Position numbers and translations under genes: made by a program
Source: Vibrio fortis
Lineage (GTDB): Bacteria > Pseudomonadota > Gammaproteobacteria > Enterobacterales > Vibrionaceae
Assembly: GCF_000695685.1 (NCBI RefSeq)
Contig: NZ_JFFR01000025.1
Coordinates: forward strand, 1-64,000
Direction: 5' to 3'
DNA length: 64,000 nucleotides
Shown: positions 1 through 10,443 of the stretch, in pieces
Layout: each line of letters opens with the position of its first letter
How positions within the stretch are numbered: the first letter of the stretch is position 1
Notes under the pieces: model-generated
What the model saw: the letters and a program-made list of their open reading frames with translations, nothing else
Told to the model about the DNA's origin: nothing
The model's database searches: none

Positions 1-193
1 CTTCGACCACGCTATCAACAACTTAGATAACATCAACGAAAACGTGAATGCATCTAAGAGCCGTATTAAAGACACAGACTTTGCGAAAGAAACGACGCAA
101 ATGACTAAGTCGCAAATTCTATCTCAAGCGTCTAGCTCGATTCTTGCTCAAGCTAAGCAAGCACCGAACTCAGCACTTAGCCTACTTGGCTAA
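1..193 (+). CDS. Flagellin, C-terminal end (5' truncated by window)
   Basis: The first bases read in frame from position 2 as the last 63 residues of a flagellin and stop at 191-193. The segment has the D0 C-terminal helix typical of Vibrio polar flagellins: a [21 protein letters not shown] stretch, then SSSILAQA, and the terminal ALSLLG. This helix pairs with the N-terminal D0 helix in the filament core. A strong terminator follows directly, so the gene ends its transcript here. The next gene is a second, more divergent flagellin. The position upstream of a divergent flagellin and ptsHI-crr suggests flaD of a flaCDE-type cluster, but the missing 5' part prevents a firm name. Confidence 0.93.
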   Translation, partial: FDHAINNLDNINENVNASKSRIKDTDFAKETTQMTKSQILSQASSSILAQAKQAPNSALSLLG

Positions 194-214
194 TTAGAAA
201 TAAAGTTGAAACTG

Positions 215-249
215 AAAGCTAGGTGGTCAAACACCTAGCTTTCTTTTTA
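215..249 (+). terminator. Intrinsic terminator after the first flagellin gene
   Basis: Perfect 11-bp stem (AAAGCTAGGTG, 215-225, with its complement at 232-242), a 6-base loop, and a T-rich tail. It separates the two flagellin genes into different transcripts. Confidence 0.88.
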
Positions 250-380
250 TGAGTAAAATTTACCGAATGATTAATTGTATTGATGGTGTAGGTTGTATCA
301 TTCAGATGTATGCAATTGGTGTTGAAGGAGCGACACAAATGGTGAGTTGGGGTAAACCTAGCTAAATGGAATACAACTAA

Positions 381-1508
381 ATGGTATCGATACAAACCAA
401 TATCTCTTCCTCTATTGCTCAGCGACATCTTGGTGAAGCTCAAAGTCAGGCTGTTGATGCACAATCAAAACTGCAATCCGGCTCGCGTATCAACGCGGGT
501 AGCGACGATGCCGCAGGTCTTCAAATAGCCAATCGACTCAAAGCCCAAACTCGAGGGATTGATGCAGCCTTGTCGAATGCGACTAATGCTGATTCTATTG
601 CACAAACTGCCGAAGGCGCGCTGCACGAAAGTACTAATATGCTCCAAAAACTCCGTGATCTTGGATTACAGGCATCGAATGGTGCATTGAGTCGGGATGA
701 GCGCGAAAGTATTCAGATCGAATCGGAGATGCTGATCAATGATCTTGATCGTATTGCATCAGCAACGACCTTTGCAGGGGATGAGCTATTTGATGGCTCT
801 TTTGGAAAGCGTAACTTCAATCTTGGTCCTGATTCGAATGCGGTCTCACTCACGCTTAAAAGCATGTACACCAATATCCCACAGATGGGAGGGCAGTTTA
901 CAGAAGCAAATAGTGATGTCGATGAGAATTGGCGAGTCTCTTCTGATGATCAAGGTTTACGTATCAGCTATCAAGATAGCAATGATGAGTCACAAGCGCT
1001 CGATTTTAAGCTTAAAGAGGGCGATGATATCTATCAGGTAGCCACCTATATTAACGGGCAGCAGGATGTGGTTAGAGCGTCGGTAAATGAAGAGCATCAG
1101 CTTCAGCTGTTCTCTGCTCATGCCAATTCTCCTCAAGGCTTTGAAGTCTCGGGTAGTGCCGCGAATACCTTTAATTTTGGTGATACTCAGTCGATATCGT
1201 TAGATGATGTGGACATGACAACAGTCGGTGGAGCGCAGCTTGGTGTTGCGGTGATTGATGCCTCATTGAATTATGTGGACGGGCATCGTAGTGAAATCGG
1301 TGGTTTCCAGAACGGAGTCAGCCGCACTATGAACAGCCTCAACAATACCTTTCATCGTATTGCTGACTCAGAGGGGCAAATCAAAGATACGGATTACGCT
1401 AAGGTCACTACAGAGTTGACTAAATCTCAGATGCTTGAACGTGCGACATCAACACTGCTCGCACAAGCGAATCAAGATACGGGTACCGCTCTTTCTTTAT
1501 TAGGCTAA
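381..1508 (+). CDS. flaE: Divergent polar flagellin (FlaE-like)
   Basis: A 375-residue flagellin, the subunit exported through the flagellar rod and polymerised into the filament. The N-terminal part (about 1-140) has the conserved D0/D1 coiled-coil pattern, including SGSRINAGSDDAAGLQIANRL. The C-terminal 80 residues carry the matching helix with DTDYAKVTTELTKSQML and the terminal ALSLLG. The middle (about 165-280) is the variable surface domain. It differs from the preceding flagellin end at many normally fixed positions (DTDYAKV versus DTDFAKE) and begins MVSIQTNISSS rather than the usual MAVNVNTN, so it is an atypical minor flagellin. It has its own upstream region after a terminator, and a weak GGA ribosome site about 9 bases before the ATG. 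The name flaE rests on gene order (last flagellin before crr), so treat it as probable. Confidence 0.85.
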   Translation: MVSIQTNISSSIAQRHLGEAQSQAVDAQSKLQSGSRINAGSDDAAGLQIANRLKAQTRGIDAALSNATNADSIAQTAEGALHESTNMLQKLRDLGLQASNGALSRDERESIQIESEMLINDLDRIASATTFAGDELFDGSFGKRNFNLGPDSNAVSLTLKSMYTNIPQMGGQFTEANSDVDENWRVSSDDQGLRISYQDSNDESQALDFKLKEGDDIYQVATYINGQQDVVRASVNEEHQLQLFSAHANSPQGFEVSGSAANTFNFGDTQSISLDDVDMTTVGGAQLGVAVIDASLNYVDGHRSEIGGFQNGVSRTMNSLNNTFHRIADSEGQIKDTDYAKVTTELTKSQMLERATSTLLAQANQDTGTALSLLG

Positions 1509-1522
1509 TTTTCCCAGACAAC

Positions 1523-1552
1523 AAAAAACGCAGCCGTGAGGCTGCGCTTTTT
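1523..1552. terminator. Bidirectional terminator between flaE and crr
   Basis: CGCAGCC (1529-1535) pairs with GGCTGCG (1540-1546), with an A-run on one side and a T-run on the other. It can therefore end both the flagellin transcript (plus) and the pts transcript (minus). Confidence 0.9.
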
Positions 1553-1577
1553 GAACTTTTGAAATGCTAAGTAAAGA

Positions 1578-2087
1578 TTACTTAGTCACTTTCAGAACTG
1601 GAGTTTCACCTACAGTTACAGAACCAGCAAGTTTGTTCAGCTCTTTGATTTCGTCCATGTTAGAGATAACAACTGGAGTAAGAGTTGATTTTGCTTTTTC
1701 TTCTAGAAGCGCTAGGTCGAAAGTGATGATAGTGTCACCAGCTTTAACAGTTTGGCCTTCTTCTGCTACGCGAGTGAAGCCTTCGCCTTTAAGTTCAACA
1801 GTATCGATACCGAAGTGAACGAATAGCTCAACACCGTCGTCAGACTCGATAGAGAATGCGTGGTTAGTTTCGAAGATCTTACCGATAGTACCGTTAACTG
1901 GAGCTACCATTTTGTCGCCAGCTGGTTTGATCGCGATGCCGTCACCAACGATTTTTTCAGCGAAAACAACATCTGGCACGTCTTCGATATTTACGATTTC
2001 ACCAGATAGAGGTGCGATGATTTCGATTGCACCAGCGTCAGCGCTGTCATCAGATACTAGCTTCTTAAGTTTGTCAAACAGACCCAT
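1578..2087 (-). CDS. crr: PTS glucose-specific EIIA component
   Basis: EIIA(Glc), 169 residues, the usual length. In the cytoplasm it takes phosphate from HPr and passes it to sugar-specific EIIBC proteins. In enterics its phosphorylation state also controls adenylate cyclase and non-PTS permeases (inducer exclusion). The catalytic histidines are visible: His76 in NHAFSIES and the phosphorylated His91 in [11 protein letters not shown], matching E. coli 75/90 counted without the initiator Met. The start ATG (2085-2087) has GGAG nine bases upstream. It is the last gene of ptsH-ptsI-crr and is separated from ptsI by 106 bases holding a perfect hairpin, so its level may be set partly apart from ptsHI. 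NagE at 36.3 kb lacks an EIIA domain and is a likely client. Confidence 0.97.
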   Translation of the reverse strand: MGLFDKLKKLVSDDSADAGAIEIIAPLSGEIVNIEDVPDVVFAEKIVGDGIAIKPAGDKMVAPVNGTIGKIFETNHAFSIESDDGVELFVHFGIDTVELKGEGFTRVAEEGQTVKAGDTIITFDLALLEEKAKSTLTPVVISNMDEIKELNKLAGSVTVGETPVLKVTK

Positions 2088-2146
2088 TGTGTCATGCTCC
2101 TAACGTTTAGTTTTATTCTGTAGAATATACTATACCAATCTAGCAA

Positions 2147-2174
2147 ATTAGACGACTTTTTTTAGTCGTCTAAT
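2147..2174 (-). other. Intercistronic hairpin between ptsI and crr
   Basis: Perfect 11-bp inverted repeat (ATTAGACGACT, 2147-2157, with its complement 2164-2174) and a six-base loop. Read on the minus strand it lies between the ptsI stop and the crr ribosome site. Only three T residues follow, so it looks like a processing or partial-termination structure rather than a full terminator. Confidence 0.6.
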
Positions 2175-2193
2175 CATATTAAGCCATTGGTGA

Positions 2194-3918
2194 TTACTGA
2201 GTTTTCTCAGCGATGAACTTTTCTACTACTGCTTGGATTTCTTCAGCAGTTGGTAGAGAAAGTGCTTCATCAGCCATTGCTTTAACTTCTGCGAAGTTAG
2301 AGTTGCGGATAACTTTCTTCACTTTAGGGATAGAGATACCGCTCATAGAGAACTCATCTAGACCCATACCTAGTAGAAGCAGTGTTGCACGCTCATCACC
2401 TGCAAGCTCACCACACATACCAGTCCACTTACCTTCAGCGTGAGACGCATCGATAACCTGCTTGATTACTGTAAGAACAGCAGGAGACAGTGGGTTGTAA
2501 AGGTGAGAAATCATCTCGTTACCACGGTCTACAGCAAGTGTGTACTGAGTTAGGTCGTTAGTACCGATAGAGAAGAAAGCAACTTCCTTCGCTAGGTGGT
2601 GCGCGATAGCTGCCGCAGCTGGAGTTTCAACCATTACACCGATTTCAATCTCTTCATCGAATGCTAGGCCTTCAGCGCGAAGCTCAGCTTTGTACTCTTC
2701 GATAGCTTTCTTCAGTTCACGGATCTCTTCAACAGAGATGATCATTGGGAACATGATGCGAAGCTTACCGTGCGCAGATGCACGAAGGATACCGCGTAGT
2801 TGGTCACGTAGGATTTCGCGACGATCCAAGCTGATACGTACTGCACGCCAGCCTAGGAACGGGTTCATCTCTTCTGGAAGATCCATGTATGGTAGATCTT
2901 TGTCGCCACCGATATCCATAGTACGGATGATCACTGACTCACCGTTCATTGCTTCTGCAACTTCTTTGTACGCTTGGTACTGCTCTTCTTCAGTAGGAAG
3001 TGCATCACGGTCCATGAATAGGAACTCAGTACGGTACAGACCAACGCCTTCACCACCGTTACGGATGATGCCGTCACAGTCTTTAACAGTACCAATGTTA
3101 CCGCAAACTTCTACACGGTGGCCGTCTAGAGTTTCTGCGTGTAGATCTTTAAGTTTAGCTAGCTCTTCTTTTTCAGCTAGGAATGCAGCTTTAACTGCTT
3201 TTGCTTCTTCAAGTTCAGCTTCTGATGGGTTGATAACAATCTTGTTATTCATCGCATCAAGAATAAGCATGTCGCCGTTCTTCACTTTCTTAGTGATATC
3301 GTTAGTACCAACGATAGCAGGAAGCTCTAGTGAACGCGCCATGATAGATGTGTGAGATGTACGACCGCCGATGTCACAAGCGAAGCCTAGTACGTAGTCT
3401 AGGTTGATTTGTGCAGTTTCAGATGGCGTTAGGTCGTATGCTGCTAGGATAACTTCTTCATTGATATCGCTTAGAGAAACGATATTGATGCCTAGTGCAT
3501 TTTTAACAAAACGAGTACCGATATCACGGATATCAGTTGCACGTTCTTTTAGGTATTCGTCGTCTAGTGACTCAAGCGCAGATGCTTGCTCTTCGATAAC
3601 CGTGTGAATTGCGTTATCAGCGTGCATCTTGTCGTTCTTGATGAGTGCTAGGATTTCTTCCTCTAGCTCTTCATCTTCAAGAAGCATGATGTGACCTTCA
3701 AAGATCGCCTCTTTTTCTTCACCGAAAGTCTCAAGCGCTTTTTGCTTAACAACTTCTAGTTGAGCTGCAGATTTGTTACGTGCGTCAAAGAAACGCTGAA
3801 CTTCTGCTTCAACTTGGTCATCAGTGATAGTGTTAGTGTTTAGAACGATTTCATCTTCTTGAAGTAGTAGTGCTTTACCGATAGCAATACCAGGAGATGC
3901 TAGGATACCTGAAATCAT
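2194..3918 (-). CDS. ptsI: PTS enzyme I (phosphoenolpyruvate-protein phosphotransferase)
   Basis: Cytoplasmic enzyme I, 574 residues, which autophosphorylates from PEP and donates phosphate to HPr. The phosphohistidine is His189 in [13 protein letters not shown], the same number as in E. coli. The N-terminal part (1-about 225) holds the HPr-binding helical domain and the phosphohistidine domain. The C-terminal TIM barrel carries the PEP-site motifs [29 protein letters not shown] and GMCGELAGD, the last with the acid/base cysteine. The protein starts [17 protein letters not shown], typical of the family. It is the middle gene of the pts operon, and the 139-base gap to ptsH holds a nested stem-loop. 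Confidence 0.98.
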   Translation of the reverse strand: MISGILASPGIAIGKALLLQEDEIVLNTNTITDDQVEAEVQRFFDARNKSAAQLEVVKQKALETFGEEKEAIFEGHIMLLEDEELEEEILALIKNDKMHADNAIHTVIEEQASALESLDDEYLKERATDIRDIGTRFVKNALGINIVSLSDINEEVILAAYDLTPSETAQINLDYVLGFACDIGGRTSHTSIMARSLELPAIVGTNDITKKVKNGDMLILDAMNNKIVINPSEAELEEAKAVKAAFLAEKEELAKLKDLHAETLDGHRVEVCGNIGTVKDCDGIIRNGGEGVGLYRTEFLFMDRDALPTEEEQYQAYKEVAEAMNGESVIIRTMDIGGDKDLPYMDLPEEMNPFLGWRAVRISLDRREILRDQLRGILRASAHGKLRIMFPMIISVEEIRELKKAIEEYKAELRAEGLAFDEEIEIGVMVETPAAAAIAHHLAKEVAFFSIGTNDLTQYTLAVDRGNEMISHLYNPLSPAVLTVIKQVIDASHAEGKWTGMCGELAGDERATLLLLGMGLDEFSMSGISIPKVKKVIRNSNFAEVKAMADEALSLPTAEEIQAVVEKFIAEKTQ

Positions 3919-4009
3919 AGCTTTACCTTAAGTTGGTCAACTGTAAACGGGAGAGTGTGTGACTTTTTCCGCTTGGCGTTATGCCGAGCTTATTCTGTTC
4001 TATTTCGAA

Positions 4010-4041
4010 CAAAGCCACTTTGCAGTGGCAAAATGGCTTTG
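4010..4041 (-). other. Nested stem-loop between ptsH and ptsI
   Basis: CAAAGCCA (4010-4017) pairs perfectly with TGGCTTTG (4034-4041). An alternative inner pairing GCCACT (4014-4019) with AGTGGC (4024-4029) is mutually exclusive with part of it. It lies in the gap just after the ptsH stop and has no long T-run after it on the minus strand. It could stabilise the ptsH message or cause partial termination. Confidence 0.5.
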
Positions 4042-4057
4042 AAAGAAGGAGACCGAA

Positions 4058-4315
4058 TTAGTGTAGTTGGTCCATTAGAGCAACTAGGTGGTCTACAGCT
4101 TGCTGAGCTTGTGGGCCTTCAGCAGAAATAGAAACTACAGTACCTTTAACTAGGCCTAGAGTTTGTAGTTTGAATAGGCTCTTAGCGCTTGCGCTTTTAC
4201 CGTTAGAAGTCACAGTGATGTCTGCGTCGAAAGATTTTGCTTCTTTAACGAACTGTGCAGCTGGACGAGTGTGAAGACCGTTTTCTGCTGTGATTTCTAC
4301 TTGCTTCTCGTACAT
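4058..4315 (-). CDS. ptsH: PTS phosphocarrier protein HPr
   Basis: HPr, 85 residues, relays phosphate from enzyme I to EIIA proteins. The active His15 lies in [11 protein letters not shown], and Ser46 sits in [13 protein letters not shown]. The reading frame is open 24 codons further upstream, but the start at 4315 ([10 protein letters not shown]) is chosen because it gives the canonical HPr length and is preceded by a GGGG-type ribosome site; the upstream extension has no family similarity. It is the first gene of ptsH-ptsI-crr, and its position ahead of two intercistronic hairpins fits HPr being made in excess. Confidence 0.97.
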   Translation of the reverse strand: MYEKQVEITAENGLHTRPAAQFVKEAKSFDADITVTSNGKSASAKSLFKLQTLGLVKGTVVSISAEGPQAQQAVDHLVALMDQLH

Positions 4316-4615
4316 TTTATATACCCCAATTAATTTATTATTTGTAAAGTTTATAACCAAGTTTAGCTTAACTTCTTTGACATGCATGCGCCAGAGTGTA
4401 GTACGCCATGTTCGTGTTTGAACAGTTTGGTTAAAATTTTATCCAGCCATGGTGCTCTTTTGTGAGAACTCACGACTTTCAGAATCTGGTTTATTGCTTC
4501 TTTTATTTTGAAGCGAAAAATAAAACAGGGGTGATATTACCAAAGGTGAGGCAGGGATCAACAAAAAAGCCCCAATTAGGGGCTTTTTTAGACCAAATAT
4601 TGATTTGACCACATA
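4316..4615. other. Intergenic region between ptsH and cysK
   Basis: About 300 bases that should hold the pts promoter (minus strand) and the end of the cysK transcript. Visible items are the cysK terminator at 4563-4589 and a 12-base palindrome GTGAGAACTCAC at 4462-4473. The palindrome resembles a CRP site, but its spacer is too short (4 instead of 6 bases). I cannot place the promoter with confidence. Confidence 0.45.
4563..4589 (-). terminator. Terminator downstream of cysK
   Basis: AAAAAAGCCCC and GGGGCTTTTTT form a symmetric GC-rich hairpin with a 5-base loop and runs of A and T on both sides. It lies just after the cysK stop on the minus strand. Confidence 0.9.
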
Positions 4616-5584
4616 TTACTGTTGGTTCTCTTTGTCGGTAAAAATGCCGGCAAACAGGGCTGTGCTGAGGTATCGTTCACCTGAGCTTGGTAAAACTGTA
4701 ACAATTGTTTTCCCAGCAAATTCAGGTAGTTCCGCTAGTCGGTTCGCAGCAACAACGGCTGCACCAGAAGAGATACCAGCTAGGATGCCTTCTTCAGCCA
4801 TTAGGCGTTGTGCCATTTCAATTGCTTCTTCTGAAGTCACCGACTCAACACGGTCTACAAGCTCTAAATCAAGGTTACCAGGGATGAAACCTGCGCCGAT
4901 ACCTTGGATTTTGTGTGGCGCTGGCTGAATTTCATCGCCTGCAAGCGCTTGTGCAATCACTGGTGACTCTGCTGGCTCAACTGCTACAGAAGTAATTGCT
5001 TTGCCTTTCTCACCTTTAATGTAACGGCTTGTACCAGTAATCGTACCGCCAGTACCAACACCCGCTACAAATACATCGATCTCACCGTCAGTCGCTTCCC
5101 AGATTTCAGGGCCAGTAGTCTTCTCGTGAATTTCTGGGTTTGCAGGGTTGTTGAATTGTTGAAGAAGTAGGTACTTCTCTGGATCGCTTGCAACAATTTC
5201 TTCTGCTTTTGCGATCGCGCCTTTCATGCCTTTAGCCGCTTCTGTTAGCTCAAGGTTAGCACCTAGTGCTTTAAGTAGCTTACGACGCTCTAGACTCATC
5301 GACTCAGGCATAGTTAGCGTTAGTTTGTAACCACGAGCTGCTGCAACGAAAGCAAGTGCCACACCAGTGTTACCACTTGTTGGCTCTACAAGCTCTACGC
5401 CTGGCTTAAGAGTGCCAGCTTTTTCTGCTTCCCAGATCATGTTCGCGCCGATACGACACTTAACGCTGAAGCTTGGGTTACGAGCCTCCACTTTCGCTAG
5501 TACATTACCTTTACTTACTTTGTTCAAACGAACCAGTGGTGTGTTACCGATCGTAAGGGAGTTATCTTCGTAAATCTTGCTCAT
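4616..5584 (-). CDS. cysK: Cysteine synthase A (O-acetylserine sulfhydrylase)
   Basis: PLP-dependent enzyme, 322 residues, making cysteine from O-acetylserine and sulfide in the cytoplasm. The PLP lysine is Lys42 in the stretch [11 protein letters not shown]. The asparagine loop [11 protein letters not shown] and the phosphate-binding [14 protein letters not shown] are intact. The C-terminus [12 protein letters not shown] is of the CysK type. The start at 5584 ([20 protein letters not shown]) matches the family; five extra codons upstream are open but unlikely to be used. The sulfate permease-like gene cysZ follows in the same direction upstream on the chromosome, the usual arrangement in gammaproteobacteria, and 227 bases separate them. 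Confidence 0.97.
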   Translation of the reverse strand: MSKIYEDNSLTIGNTPLVRLNKVSKGNVLAKVEARNPSFSVKCRIGANMIWEAEKAGTLKPGVELVEPTSGNTGVALAFVAAARGYKLTLTMPESMSLERRKLLKALGANLELTEAAKGMKGAIAKAEEIVASDPEKYLLLQQFNNPANPEIHEKTTGPEIWEATDGEIDVFVAGVGTGGTITGTSRYIKGEKGKAITSVAVEPAESPVIAQALAGDEIQPAPHKIQGIGAGFIPGNLDLELVDRVESVTSEEAIEMAQRLMAEEGILAGISSGAAVVAANRLAELPEFAGKTIVTVLPSSGERYLSTALFAGIFTDKENQQ

Positions 5585-5811
5585 GGAATATTCCTTCATT
5601 TGATGACAGAACTAAACGCGGCATATCAATGACTTAGTCGTCCCGTTTATTTCAATGTTTGTTTAACTTGAATTTAGATTAAACAAGTTGAAAAAAAGGT
5701 AAAAGGATTAAAAAGTTATATCATATAGATATGTAGCAGAATGCACGCCCATTTTGATAGAAATCAGTGATTCAACAAAATGAGCGAGAGTTCTGCTAAT
5801 AATAGAAGAGG

Positions 5812-6567
5812 TTAGCGAAGGTGAGTAAATTGCCCTTTGTGTTCTGATACCCACATAGCAGTCGCGCCACATACTGCTACAGGTACAACAATCAGATTAA
5901 GGATTGGAATGGTTGTGAAAATAGAAACCAATGCTCCAAATCCATAGCTCTTACCTTGCTTTTGTTTCAATGAGCTTCTCATATCATCAAAGCTGATTTT
6001 GTGGTTATCAAACGGGTAATCTGCGTATTGAATTGCCAGCATCCAAGCTGTAAAAATGAACCATAAAAACGGCGCGACAGTTTGACCAAGAGCTGGGATC
6101 AGCAGCAATAAGAAAAGCCCGATTGCTTTTGGTAGTGTGTAAACCAGCTTGCGCCATTCACGAGCCAGGATACGCGGCGTATCTTTAACCACGTCCATTA
6201 AGCCATCGTCATTCACTTTTTTGCCCGTTAAAAGTTCTTCTACTTTCTCTGATAGTAAGCCGTTAAATGGGGCGGCGATGAAATTCGCTAAGGTACTAAA
6301 GAAGTATGAGAAGGTGGCAAGAATGGTCAGCGCCAGCAGTGGCCACAAAACATAAGTCAACCAAGTGAGAAAGCTAGGAAGGCCTTCTAACCAGCCATCA
6401 ATCCAAGTATTGAGGTTAGAAAAGATGTAAAACAACGCGCCACCAACCAACAATACGTTAGCTAATAAGGGCATCAGTACGAATTTACGGATACTTGGAG
6501 AAAGAGCGATTTTAGCGCCGAAAATGAAATAGCCGAAGCCAGAGCGAGGAATCGATAAATTAGTCAT
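5812..6567 (-). CDS. cysZ: Sulfate transporter CysZ
   Basis: Inner-membrane protein of 251 residues in the CysZ/EI24 family, which supplies sulfate for cysteine synthesis in enterics. Several long hydrophobic stretches are visible: about 25-50, 65-100 with VLWPLLALTILATFSYFF, 140-175 with KAIGLFLLLLIPALGQ, and 205-235. The family motif FIAAPFNGLLSEKVEE is present, as is the start SIPRSGFGYFIFGAKIAL. It is transcribed toward cysK and diverges from zipA across a 233-base gap. Some CysZ homologues are proposed to be channels rather than active transporters; the sequence does not decide this. Confidence 0.93.
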   Translation of the reverse strand: MTNLSIPRSGFGYFIFGAKIALSPSIRKFVLMPLLANVLLVGGALFYIFSNLNTWIDGWLEGLPSFLTWLTYVLWPLLALTILATFSYFFSTLANFIAAPFNGLLSEKVEELLTGKKVNDDGLMDVVKDTPRILAREWRKLVYTLPKAIGLFLLLLIPALGQTVAPFLWFIFTAWMLAIQYADYPFDNHKISFDDMRSSLKQKQGKSYGFGALVSIFTTIPILNLIVVPVAVCGATAMWVSEHKGQFTHLR

Positions 6568-6800
6568 ATTGAAATATCAGCTCACATAAGGGGAGTTGGT
6601 TAAATAGCAAACACCTATAGTGTACTCGACCGATATTAAGAAAAAAAGCGTGGTGAAAATCACATCAACTGAGGAACTTATTGTATTAAGTTGTTCTAAA
6701 ACAGTAGCTACTTTTGATACAGTAGTGAGATTGGTCAAATTAACCTAACTGATATAGCGACCTGAAAATTCAGGGTGACTATGAAAGCTGAGAGCGAAAA

Positions 6801-7817
6801 ATGCAGGAATTGCGATTTGTACTCATTATTGTTGGCGCATTAGCGATCGCCGCATTATTGTTCCACGGATTGTGGACGAGTAAAAAAGAAGGGAAAGCCA
6901 AATTTGGTGATAAGCCACTTGGCAAGCTCGACAACGACAGCTTAGATGACGTGGGCGCCATGCCAGAGCGCTCTTTCGCGCCAGAAGACGACTTCGAGAT
7001 CATTCGTAAAGAGCGTAAAGAACCGGACTTTGCTGTATCACCAACAAATGCAGACCCATTGATTGATTCAGATCCGCTGACTTCAAGCCCATCGGCGAAA
7101 AGTGAGCAAGAGGATCTTGAGTTCAACGATCTACCATCTTTCAGTGTTGAGACTCCTGTTAAAGAAGAGCCAGAATTTCAAACAGAGGCACCCGCTGAGC
7201 CAGCTGTCCCAAGCTTTGAGTTAACTGAAGAGCAAAAAGAGAGCCACGCTGACTTTAAAGAGCATTACGGCGCTATGTCGCAAGAGCCTGAGTTTGACAC
7301 TCAGCCTGTTCAACAGAATTTGCAACAGGAAGACACAGCACCAACCGTTGAAGCGGCAACTGCTGCACCTCAAGAAGCACAAGAAGATGACTTGGGCTTG
7401 GAAGTGATTGTACTAAATGTACATTGTGCCGGTGAAACGCCGTTTGTAGGTACTGAGCTTTTCCGCAGTATGGAAAACAATGGACTAACCTATGGTGAGA
7501 TGTCTATTTACCACTGCTTCGCTGAAGCGGCAGAGACTCCGAAAGTGATCTTTAGTGTCGCGAACATGATGCAGCCAGGTACGTTAGAACACGACAACCC
7601 TGCAGACTTCACAACCAAAGGCATTTCGTTCTTTATGACGCTGCCTTGTTACGGTCAGGCTGATCAGAACTTCAACGTTATGTTGAGTGCAGCACAACAA
7701 ATCGCTGACGATTTGGGTGGTAACGTATTGGATGAGTCGAGAAACCTGATGACGCCAAACCGCTTGTCTGAATACCGTAAACAAATTCGAGACTTCATGG
7801 CTAATCAAAGCGCTTAG
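6801..7817 (+). CDS. zipA: Cell division protein ZipA
   Basis: Inner-membrane division protein of 338 residues that tethers FtsZ. It has a single N-terminal membrane anchor (about 5-25, [20 protein letters not shown]). A basic patch (KKEGKAKF) follows, then a long acidic and proline/glutamate-rich linker (about 60-195). The C-terminal FtsZ-binding domain (about 200-338) starts [13 protein letters not shown]. This order is diagnostic of ZipA. It lies upstream of ligA with a terminator between them, the same neighbours as in E. coli. The linker is low-complexity and is the least conserved part. Confidence 0.95.
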   Translation: MQELRFVLIIVGALAIAALLFHGLWTSKKEGKAKFGDKPLGKLDNDSLDDVGAMPERSFAPEDDFEIIRKERKEPDFAVSPTNADPLIDSDPLTSSPSAKSEQEDLEFNDLPSFSVETPVKEEPEFQTEAPAEPAVPSFELTEEQKESHADFKEHYGAMSQEPEFDTQPVQQNLQQEDTAPTVEAATAAPQEAQEDDLGLEVIVLNVHCAGETPFVGTELFRSMENNGLTYGEMSIYHCFAEAAETPKVIFSVANMMQPGTLEHDNPADFTTKGISFFMTLPCYGQADQNFNVMLSAAQQIADDLGGNVLDESRNLMTPNRLSEYRKQIRDFMANQSA

Positions 7818-7855
7818 TAGACAATGTAAGCCTTACAGTTAATCTATAATGATAG

Positions 7856-7881
7856 AAAGGGCTCCTGATGGGGCCCTTTTT
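7856..7881 (+). terminator. Terminator between zipA and ligA
   Basis: AAAGGGCTCC (7856-7865) pairs with GGGGCCCTTT (7870-7879, one G-T pair), followed by T residues. ligA begins 27 bases later, so read-through may still feed ligA. Confidence 0.8.
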
Positions 7882-7883
7882 GA

Positions 7884-9920
<2,037 letters not shown>

Positions 9921-9942
9921 TTAAATTGCTCTAAAAAAAGCT

Positions 9943-9974
9943 AAAAGGCACTCCCAATGTGGAGTGCCTTTTTT
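9943..9974 (+). terminator. Terminator after ligA
   Basis: AAAAGGCACTCC pairs with GGAGTGCCTTTT around a short loop, followed by more T residues. Confidence 0.92.
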
Positions 9975-10188
9975 GTATGTGGCCATTAAGTTTCACTCTT
10001 TTTATCTGAAGAAAAATTTGTGGCTATATTAAGTCAGATTTTGGGACTGTGAGCTTGCTCAATAATAATAAAATACCGTTCTGTCGCTTATCTATTTGCG
10101 AGTGATATCACTTTTTATAAAGTAATTTTTATTTTAAGTGATTGTTTTGTAATGTTTTAATTTTTATTTTTTAAAAGGTTTGGATTTT

Positions 10189-10204
10189 GTCGATCAGGAT
10201 CACT
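10189..10204. promoter_or_regulatory. Weak CRP-like site upstream of chiP
   Basis: GTCGA-TCAGGA-TCACT fits the CRP pattern TGTGA-N6-TCACA only partly (right arm 4 of 5, left arm poor). Its core GATnAGGATCAC is shared with the better site in front of nagE (36127-36142), which makes a common regulator plausible. Confidence 0.35.
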
Positions 10205-10443
10205 AAGTCATAGATAAATTTGCACCAACTCATATTTTTTTAGATGAAAATTAAGTTCTCATTGATCTTTTTAAGGGCAAAGTTAGTCTTAGTGACATGG
10301 ATGCACGCAGTGTATACCCAGTAAGGAAAAAGAACCTCGGGCGGTTAGAGGTTCTAAACAAGAAAAGGTATTTCTCTCTACGGCGGCCAACTTTAGGTGA
10401 GAAATAATCAAACAGCTATATCCATTTTTAGGAGTTTTATTCC

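Larger units (their letters stand above)
9921..10443. other. Long upstream region of the chitoporin gene
   Basis: 522 bases without a gene. It contains the ligA terminator (9943-9974), a very AT-rich stretch (about 10080-10180), a CRP-like motif at 10189-10204, and a long apparent leader up to the AGGAG ribosome site at 10430-10434. Such length fits a strongly regulated outer-membrane protein gene, including possible sRNA control of the leader, but no sRNA is evident. Confidence 0.5.

Noticed and set aside
2690..3355. Long plus-strand reading frame opposite ptsI
   Set aside because: It is a codon-bias shadow of ptsI: low-complexity Ser/Arg-rich translation, no ribosome site, no recognisable domain.
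4316..4387. N-terminal extension of HPr by 24 codons
   Set aside because: HPr is consistently about 85 residues, the extension is not conserved-looking, and a ribosome site fits the internal ATG at 4315.
4462..4473. GTGAGAACTCAC as a CRP operator for ptsH
   Set aside because: The arms are separated by too few bases for CRP; it is only noted as a palindrome.
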